A DNA stretch of 5,225 nt from Gammaproteobacteria bacterium (GTDB lineage Bacteria > Pseudomonadota > Gammaproteobacteria > Steroidobacterales > Steroidobacteraceae): NCBI GenBank assembly GCA_030038645.1, contig JASHSR010000379.1, forward strand, positions 1 to 5,225, read 5' to 3'. Each line of letters begins with the position of its first letter. Positions within the stretch are counted from its first letter, which is position 1. Below the pieces are notes generated by a model. The model was not told the origin of the DNA and searched no databases. It saw only the letters and a list, made by a program, of their open reading frames with translations. Made by a program: the position numbers and the translations under genes. Positions 1-4,237 of the stretch are shown here, in pieces.

Positions 1-158
1 CGTGCGACGGGCCGGATCGTTAAGAGTCACCGTCCGCTGGCGTTGCGTCTTCCCTGCCCCTCGGGTAGCGCAGCGTGAGAGCCAAAGAGCGGGCTACGTA
101 CGTAGATCTTGAAGTCTAGCGCTTGCGGACGGGGGTTCGATTCCCCCCGCCTCCACCA
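1..158 (+). ncRNA. ssrA: tmRNA (transfer-messenger RNA), 3' part, truncated by window edge
   Basis: tmRNA rescues stalled ribosomes and adds a degradation tag to the unfinished protein. What is visible is the 3' part. A tRNA-like T arm has stem GGGGG (131-135), loop TTCGATT (136-142) and stem CCCCC (143-147). It is followed by the 3' acceptor strand CGCCTCC (148-154) and an encoded ACCA ending at 158. The preceding stretch, roughly 84-128, follows the proteobacterial tmRNA pattern AAAGA..CTA..GTAG..C..GGACG just before the T arm, and it has no anticodon arm, which rules out an ordinary tRNA. Bases 41-47 and 69-75 can form a 7-bp stem (one G-U pair), as expected in the last pseudoknot. The tag-coding region and 5' half lie upstream of the window, so the tag sequence cannot be read. 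Strand and 3' end are firm; internal structure is inferred by eye. Confidence 0.88.
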
Positions 159-168
159 GCTCCGATGG

Positions 169-192
169 GCTCCCGGCCTCGAGGCCGGGAGC
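169..192 (+). terminator. Perfect 24-base palindrome, probable ssrA terminator hairpin
   Basis: GCTCCCGGCCTC (169-180) is followed directly by its exact reverse complement (181-192). As RNA this folds into a 10-bp GC-rich stem with a TCGA loop, starting 10 bases after the tmRNA CCA end. The place is right for termination or 3'-end processing of ssrA. No U-run follows (the next bases are GGATCGGCG), so a classical intrinsic terminator is not fully supported. It is symmetric and could equally bind a dimeric protein. A second, weaker hairpin, CGCCGG (235-240) with CCGGCG (246-251), lies downstream. Confidence 0.5.
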
Positions 193-304
193 GGATCGGC
201 GAATCTCCGCGCGATTCTTTGCGATTCGCGCGCGCGCCGGAAACTCCGGCGTGCTTCGCTCATTGACCGCGTAGTCGGCTGCGCCGATCGATCGAGGTCG
301 AGAC

Positions 305-991
305 ATGAAGCATCGGGTGACCGAGAGCCGACCCGCGGCTGCGGCCGACGCTCCGGAGCAAGGTCAAGCCGACAGTCCCTCCGGGACGCGGCCCGTCGAG
401 TCGATCGCCGACCTCCGCGACGCCCTCAACCACTGCCGCCGCTGCGCGCTCTGGCAGGCCGCCACGCAGGGCGTGCCGGGCGAGGGCCGCGAGACCGCTC
501 GGTTGATGCTCGTGGGCGAGGTGCCCGGAGACGCCGAGGATCTCGCGGGGCATCCCTTCGTCGGACCGGCCGGCGCGCTGCTCGATCGCGCGCTCCACGA
601 GGCCGGCATCGACCGTCGCGCGGTGTTCGTCACCAACGCCGTCAAGCACTTCAAGTTCGAGCAGCGAGGCAAGCGTCGGCTCCACGTGAGACCCTCGATC
701 GCCGAGGTGAAGGCCTGCAGCTGGTGGCTCGCCGAGGAGCTGAGGCTCGTGAGGCCGAGGCTTGCCGTCGCGCTCGGCGCGACGGCCGCGCGCAGCCTCC
801 TCGGCCGCAGCGTGACGATCTCGGCGATGCGCGGCCGGGCCGTACCCGTCGGCGGCACGATGCACGTGTGGGTCACCGTCCACCCCTCCTTCCTGCTCCG
901 CATGCCGCAGGAGACGCGGCGGCGCGCGGAGCTCGCCCGCTTCGTCGGGGAGTTGAGGGAGGCGATCGAGTGGCTACGACGGGCCGGTTGA
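305..991 (+). CDS. udgX: UdgX-type uracil-DNA glycosylase (Fe-S, covalent uracil-DNA binding family)
   Basis: Removes uracil from DNA. In the UdgX branch of family 4-like glycosylases a histidine in the KRRxH loop bonds covalently to the deoxyribose after uracil release. The 228 residues show motif A with E72 (GEVPGDAEDLAGHPFVGPAG, 71-90), the UdgX-defining insertion GKRRLH (122-127, H127 as the presumed covalent histidine, R125 two before it) and the VHPS motif with H193. There are exactly three cysteines, C44 and C47 (CRRC) and C138 (EVKAC). H115 in VKHFK sits where family 4 enzymes carry the remaining Fe-S cysteine, so it is the likely fourth ligand (inference). Residues 1-32 are an Ala/Pro-rich, non-conserved leader. 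The ATG at 305 is preceded by GAGG (294-297) at 7-base spacing, so this start is well supported. Oddity: Mycobacterium smegmatis UdgX has GEQPG in motif A, whereas this protein has V73 in place of Q. The 3' end overlaps the convergent aguB by 18 bases. Confidence 0.93.
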   Translation: MKHRVTESRPAAAADAPEQGQADSPSGTRPVESIADLRDALNHCRRCALWQAATQGVPGEGRETARLMLVGEVPGDAEDLAGHPFVGPAGALLDRALHEAGIDRRAVFVTNAVKHFKFEQRGKRRLHVRPSIAEVKACSWWLAEELRLVRPRLAVALGATAARSLLGRSVTISAMRGRAVPVGGTMHVWVTVHPSFLLRMPQETRRRAELARFVGELREAIEWLRRAG

Positions 992-1900
992 GCCGCCGCC
1001 GAGCGTGAGCAGCGGCCCGTAGAGGTCGGGCCTGCGGTCGCGGAAGACGAACCAGTTGTTGCGCAGCTCCTCGAGCTCGGCGAGATCGAAGCTCGCGCAG
1101 ATGACCGCATCGGCGTCCTCTGGAGCCTCGGCGACCTTCGCGCCCATCGAGTCCGCGATGAACGACGAGCCGTAGAAGCGCACGTACAGGCGCTCGGGGT
1201 CCTGCAGCGAGCGCTCGAGCCCGTGACGGTTCGCCGCGACGAGCGGCACGAGGTTCGCGGCGGCATGCCCCTGCTGCGTCCTCTGCCAGTGCTCCCTCGA
1301 GTTGACGGCGATGGCGGGCGGCGGCTCGGTGCCGATCGCCGTCGGGAAAAGCAGGATCTCCGCGCCCATGAGGGCCATGGCGCGCGCGCACTCCGGAAAC
1401 CACTGGTCCCAGCAGATGCCGACGCCGATGCGCGCGAAGCGCGTGCTCCAGACCCTGAAGCCCGTATCGCCCGGGCTGAAGTAATACTTCTCCTGATAGC
1501 CCGGCCCGTTCGGAATGTGCGATTTGCGGTAGACGCCGAGGACGCTGCCGTCGGCGTCGATGACGGCGACGGAGTTGAAGAAGGCGACGGGCCCGCGCTC
1601 GAAGAAGCTGATCGGCAGCACGACTCCCAGCTCGCGCGCGACGGAGCGGAAGTGACGCACGGCGCGGCTCTCCTCGAGCGGGCGCGCGAGCTTCAAATGA
1701 CGCGAGTCCTGATCGATGCAGAAGTACGGCGTCTCGAACAGCTCGGGCAGCAGAATGATGCGCGCACCCTGCGCCGCGGCGCGGCGCACGTGGCGCTCCG
1801 CCCGAGCGAGGTTCTCCTCGGCGCTCGAGCCGCAGGCGAGCTGCGCCGCCGCCACGGTGAGCGGCCGCCGCTCGCGGGCGAAATGGCCGGGCTCGCTCAC
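974..1900 (-). CDS. aguB: N-carbamoylputrescine amidohydrolase (nitrilase superfamily)
   Basis: Hydrolyses N-carbamoylputrescine to putrescine, CO2 and ammonia, the last step of the agmatine deiminase route to putrescine; cytoplasmic. The 308-residue protein is full length for the family and carries the Glu-Lys-Cys triad of the carbon-nitrogen hydrolases: E53 in LLPELFETPYF, K126 in YRKSHIPNGPGYQEKYYF, and C163 in GICWDQWFPE. The blocks SPGDTGF (142-148), HWQRTQQGHAAANL (204-217), FYGSSFIAD (242-250) and FRDRRPDLYGPLLTL (286-300) are the ones that mark AguB rather than general nitrilases. The start is a GTG (1898-1900). No ATG, GTG or TTG lies between it and the in-frame stop at 1934-1936, and no clear ribosome binding site is visible. 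An internal GTG at residue 16 is an alternative start. It lies 75 bases after the DsbA-like gene on the same strand, possibly as the last gene of an operon. The usual partner agmatine deiminase (aguA) is not in the window. Confidence 0.93.
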   Translation of the reverse strand: MSEPGHFARERRPLTVAAAQLACGSSAEENLARAERHVRRAAAQGARIILLPELFETPYFCIDQDSRHLKLARPLEESRAVRHFRSVARELGVVLPISFFERGPVAFFNSVAVIDADGSVLGVYRKSHIPNGPGYQEKYYFSPGDTGFRVWSTRFARIGVGICWDQWFPECARAMALMGAEILLFPTAIGTEPPPAIAVNSREHWQRTQQGHAAANLVPLVAANRHGLERSLQDPERLYVRFYGSSFIADSMGAKVAEAPEDADAVICASFDLAELEELRNNWFVFRDRRPDLYGPLLTLGGGSTGPS

Positions 1901-1975
1901 TCGGCCACGGCCCGCAGGGGCGCCGCGAGACTGCTATCCGACACGAGGCTTCCCCGAAGTCCGCACGGGAGGGGG

Positions 1976-2671
1976 CTAGTGTAGCAGCCGCTTGTCCGCC
2001 GGAGCCTTCAGCTCGGGAAACAGCGCCTGATCGAGCGCCTGGACGTACGTTGCGACATCCGCCGGCCCCGGGACGAGGACGCGCCCGTTGATGAGCAGGT
2101 TCGGGACCACGGCGATGCCGAGCCCGCGCATGCGCCGCTCCTCGGCATCCACATCGCCCCGGCCTTCTCCGGGGTCGGCAAACGCCGCGTAGGTGCCCTC
2201 GTCGAGCCGGCAGCCGTGGGCGATCTCCCCGAGCACCGCAGGGTCGGCGATGTCCCGGCCATGCTCGAAGAACGCGCTGAACAGCGCATCGATGATGTCG
2301 GCCTGCCGCCCGCCGCGGGTCGCCAGCCGCACGAGCCGGTGCGCCTCGTGTGTGTCCGGTACGCGCTTCAGGCGCTCGAAGGCGAAGGCGATGCCGAGCT
2401 CCTCGCCCGCCTCGCACAGGTCGCGCTGCGCGGTCTCGACGCTGGCGCCGCGGGGGAGGCGGCTTGCGAAGTGATCGCGCCAGGAGGCTCGCGCGTCGCG
2501 CCCGAGCGGCAGGCCGTGCCAGCGAAGCAGCCGGACGGGCGAGCCATAGAGGCTGCCCAACGCACGGTCTAGGCTACGCTTGCCTACGAAGGTCCAGGGA
2601 CAGGCGAGGTCCCCGATCAGGTCGAGCTCGAGCGCCGCCGCCGCGGACCCGTGCGGAAGTTGCGTCTCCAT
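1976..2671 (-). CDS. DsbA/FrnE-like thioredoxin-fold protein with CPWT active site
   Basis: Belongs to the DSBA-like thioredoxin-fold family (FrnE / 2-hydroxychromene-2-carboxylate isomerase group). Its 231 residues start with a thioredoxin beta strand (LELDLIGDLACPWTFVGKRSL, from residue 14), continue with an inserted helical domain (about 60-155, including DTHEAHRLVRLA and FFEHGRDIADPAVL, typical FrnE blocks) and end with the cis-proline region IAVVPNLLINGR (P190). The active site, normally CPWC, is C24-P-W-T27, so the resolving cysteine is missing. The other cysteines, C86 and C154, are not placed as a CXXC pair. There is no signal peptide, so it is probably cytoplasmic. Substrate unknown; a monothiol oxidoreductase, an isomerase or a glutathione-using enzyme all fit. 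A strong AGGAGG lies only one base before the ATG (2669-2671), much closer than usual, yet no other start fits. The 30-base gap after the oxidoreductase gene suggests co-transcription. Confidence 0.85.
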   Translation of the reverse strand: METQLPHGSAAAALELDLIGDLACPWTFVGKRSLDRALGSLYGSPVRLLRWHGLPLGRDARASWRDHFASRLPRGASVETAQRDLCEAGEELGIAFAFERLKRVPDTHEAHRLVRLATRGGRQADIIDALFSAFFEHGRDIADPAVLGEIAHGCRLDEGTYAAFADPGEGRGDVDAEERRMRGLGIAVVPNLLINGRVLVPGPADVATYVQALDQALFPELKAPADKRLLH

Positions 2672-2672
2672 G

Positions 2673-2678
2673 CCTCCT
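2673..2678 (-). promoter_or_regulatory. Shine-Dalgarno AGGAGG with unusually short spacing
   Basis: On the minus strand AGGAGG is followed by a single C and then the ATG of the DsbA-like gene. Normal spacing is about 5-9 bases, so initiation here may be inefficient. No in-frame ATG, GTG or TTG exists between the upstream stop (TGA, 2696-2698) and this ATG, nor in the first 15 or so codons after it, so the annotated start remains the best choice. Confidence 0.5.
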
Positions 2679-2701
2679 ATGTAGAGGGATGCTAATCAAA
2701 A

Positions 2702-3700
2702 TCAAGCGGAGGAGTCTTTGTTCCGGGCGGGTCTCGGTCCGCCGGCCGGCCTCGCCGGTGCTTTGTTCCGGCCCACCTGCTCGGTGATGCGGATCGCGGT
2801 CTCGAGCGCGCGCAGTCCCGCCTCTCCACTCACGACCGGCTCCGCTCCGGTGCGGATGCAGCCGAGGAACGACTCGATCTCGGCCTTGAGCGCATCCCCC
2901 TGATCGAAGCTGCGCTCCTCGATCGAGACCGGAAGCTGGCCCGGGGCCGGGGCCTCGGAGCGCTTGCGGATGACGGTGAGGATCTTCTGCTGCAGGTCGA
3001 GCGAGAGATAGGCGTCGTCCTCGAAGATGCGCAGCTTGCGCTCGGTCTTCAGGCTCACCCGGCTCGCGGTGGCGTTCGCGACGCACCCGCTCGCAAAGCG
3101 AATCCGGGCGTTCGCGATATCGATCTCCTCGGAAAACACGGGCGTGCCGATGGCGTCGATCGACTCGATCGAAGCGTTCACGATCGTCTGGATGATGTCG
3201 ATGTCGTGGATCATGAGGTCGAGGACGACGTTCACGTCGGTGCCCCGCTCGCGGTAGGGCGCGAGGCGATGGCACTCGATGAACCGCGGCGCCGCGAGAT
3301 ACGGCTCGGCGCCGACGATGGCGGCGTTGAACCGCTCGAGGTGCCCGACTTGCAGGACCCGCCGGCGCTCGTGCGCGAGCCGGATGAGCTCACGCGCCTC
3401 CTCGGGGGTCTCCGTGATCGGCTTCTCGACGAGCACGTGCGCCCCGCCCGCCAGGAAATCGCGCGCGATGGCGAAATGGCGCGGCGTCGGCGTGACGACG
3501 CTCACGGCGTCGACCTCGCCGATGAGCGCATGGTGATCGGGGAGGGAGCGTGCACCAAGCTCGGCCGCCGCCCGCTCCCGAGCCTCGGGGCTCGGGTCGA
3601 CCACGGCGAGCAGCTCGCAACCCTCGATCTGGGCGTACTTTTGCGCATGGAACCGGCCGAGATAGCCGACTCCGATCACCGCGGCTCTGATTTTTTCCAT
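2702..3700 (-). CDS. Gfo/Idh/MocA family NAD(P)-dependent oxidoreductase, possibly acting on a UDP-sugar (GnnA-like)
   Basis: A 332-residue dehydrogenase of the Gfo/Idh/MocA family. The N-terminal Rossmann domain (about 1-120) has the dinucleotide motif AVIGVGYLGRFHA (G10, G12, G15), an acidic residue D35 after the second strand, SVVTPTPRHF (67-76) and the catalytic EKP (92-94, K93). The C-terminal sheet domain begins around 121 with LQVGHLERFN, HRLAPYRERGTDV (144-156) and the conserved DLMIHDIDII (161-170, H165). These blocks resemble the oxidoreductases found near lpx genes, such as GnnA, which oxidises the 3-hydroxyl of UDP-GlcNAc for lipid A amino-sugar synthesis. No GnnB transaminase or lpx gene is present here, so the substrate is open. 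The last 23 residues are a Pro/Ala/Arg-rich tail, probably disordered, containing an in-frame repeat. No Shine-Dalgarno precedes the ATG (3698-3700). It is the first gene of the minus-strand run. Confidence 0.9.
   Translation of the reverse strand: MEKIRAAVIGVGYLGRFHAQKYAQIEGCELLAVVDPSPEARERAAAELGARSLPDHHALIGEVDAVSVVTPTPRHFAIARDFLAGGAHVLVEKPITETPEEARELIRLAHERRRVLQVGHLERFNAAIVGAEPYLAAPRFIECHRLAPYRERGTDVNVVLDLMIHDIDIIQTIVNASIESIDAIGTPVFSEEIDIANARIRFASGCVANATASRVSLKTERKLRIFEDDAYLSLDLQQKILTVIRKRSEAPAPGQLPVSIEERSFDQGDALKAEIESFLGCIRTGAEPVVSGEAGLRALETAIRITEQVGRNKAPARPAGGPRPARNKDSSA
2716..2771 (-). repeat. 11-base direct repeat (two copies, 45-base period) in the oxidoreductase C-terminal tail
   Basis: CTTTGTTCCGG occurs at 2716-2726 and again at 2761-2771. 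The 45-base period is exactly 15 codons, so the encoded tail reads RNK at residues 311-313 and again at 326-328. The tail probably grew by a local tandem duplication that has since diverged between the copies, because the intervening codons are no longer similar. Confidence 0.6.
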
Positions 3701-3741
3701 GGTGGCGGCTATTATGCCCTTCTGGAGAGAACGCCTCGCAC
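3701..3741. promoter_or_regulatory. Divergent intergenic region with a shared AT-rich -10-like box
   Basis: Only 41 bases separate the divergent oxidoreductase and small membrane protein genes. The one AT-rich patch reads TATTAT on the plus strand (3710-3715) and CATAAT on the minus strand (3716-3711), each one base from the sigma-70 -10 consensus. On the plus strand CTGATT (3687-3692) at 17-base spacing is a poor -35; on the minus strand no good -35 is visible. If the minus box is used, transcription would begin only a few bases before the ATG at 3700, which fits the missing Shine-Dalgarno there. On the plus strand GGAGAG (3724-3729) precedes the ATG at 3742. Confidence 0.35.
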
Positions 3742-4062
3742 ATGAGCCCCGACCCCCCAGCGCGCGATTCCTCGAGCCTGCCGGCCGCGGTCCGCCACGA
3801 GCTGCTCATTCTCGCCGGCGCCCTGGCATTCGGGGTGCTCGTCGTGCCTCCGCTCCTGTGGCTCGCCGGCGGGCACGCGCTGGGCCCGTACGCCGACGGG
3901 GGGATGGGGGATCTGCTCGAGAACTTCTTTCGTGGGCTGGCCGGCGGCTCGTTTGCCTTCTGGGCCGTCGCGCTCTGCCCCTACCTCATCACGCTCGTGG
4001 TCCGTGCCCTGCTCGGCATCGCCCGGGGCTTCCCCGGCCGCGGATTGAACTTGCCGGATTAA
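3742..4062 (+). CDS. Small two-helix membrane protein, function unknown
   Basis: The 106-residue product has two clear hydrophobic segments, about residues 20-43 (ELLILAGALAFGVLVVPPLLWLAG) and 67-92 (AGGSFAFWAVALCPYLITLVVRALLGI region). They are joined by a loop with GPYADGGMGDLLENFFRGL (48-66), and a short Arg/Gly C-terminus follows. Charges (R18 and H19 before helix 1; R87 and R94 near the end of helix 2) suggest both ends face the cytoplasm. I recall similar short uncharacterised inner-membrane proteins in gammaproteobacteria with a GPYA.GG block, but I cannot name a family or function. GGAGAG (3724-3729) lies 12 bases before the ATG, rather far but usable. It is divergent from the oxidoreductase and 175 bases upstream of prc, on the same strand as prc. 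The frame is well kept and no competing frame shows a better protein. Confidence 0.72.
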   Translation: MSPDPPARDSSSLPAAVRHELLILAGALAFGVLVVPPLLWLAGGHALGPYADGGMGDLLENFFRGLAGGSFAFWAVALCPYLITLVVRALLGIARGFPGRGLNLPD

Positions 4063-4173
4063 GTCATCTCTCATGGAGAACGCCGCATTTTCCGCCGCGA
4101 CCGACCGCCAGAGCTCGAGCTTGACGCCTTGCGAGATTCGATGATCCGGCTCGAGATGCCCCTCCGAGCGCTC

Positions 4174-4202
4174 TTGATACGCTCCCTCACGCACTCTAGC
4201 CT
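4174..4202 (+). promoter_or_regulatory. Candidate sigma-70 promoter for prc
   Basis: TTGATA (4174-4179, five of six to the -35 consensus) is followed after 17 bases by TAGCCT (4197-4202, three of six to the -10 consensus). Transcription would start near 4209, about 29 bases before the prc ATG. The rest of the 4063-4237 spacer shows no convincing terminator for the small membrane protein gene and no recognisable RNA. A second TTGACG (4121-4126) has no acceptable -10 partner. Confidence 0.3.
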
Positions 4203-4237
4203 TGTGTCCAACCCTTCCTGATGCAGCGAGCTTCCCG

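Noticed and set aside
120..158. tmRNA 3' end as an integration site of a genomic island
   Set aside because: ssrA 3' ends are common attachment sites, but I see no second copy of the 3' end, no integrase and no foreign-looking genes in the window.
263..291. TTGACC as a -35 box for the glycosylase
   Set aside because: No acceptable -10 is found at 16-18 bases, and the resulting start would fall in the Shine-Dalgarno.
27..306. Minus-strand open frames reading WWRRGESNPRP and GGIEPPS across the tmRNA
   Set aside because: These peptides are a familiar artefact of translating the antisense of tRNA or tmRNA 3' ends; the region is an RNA gene.
109..1008. 299-codon plus-strand open frame over the glycosylase
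   Set aside because: It starts inside the tmRNA and is a low-complexity Arg/Ala shadow of the UdgX frame.
873..2417. 514-codon minus-strand open frame
   Set aside because: It is Arg/Ala/Gly-rich with no domain and runs across both aguB and the DsbA-like gene in another frame; a GC-rich shadow.
3695..3709. GCCGCCACCATGG on the minus strand at the oxidoreductase start, a match to the eukaryotic Kozak consensus
   Set aside because: The surrounding genes are clearly bacterial; the match is a coincidence of GC-rich sequence.
4073..4145. Short open frame of 23 codons in the spacer before prc
   Set aside because: There is no ribosome binding site and the peptide (starting MENAAFSAATDR) has no recognisable character.
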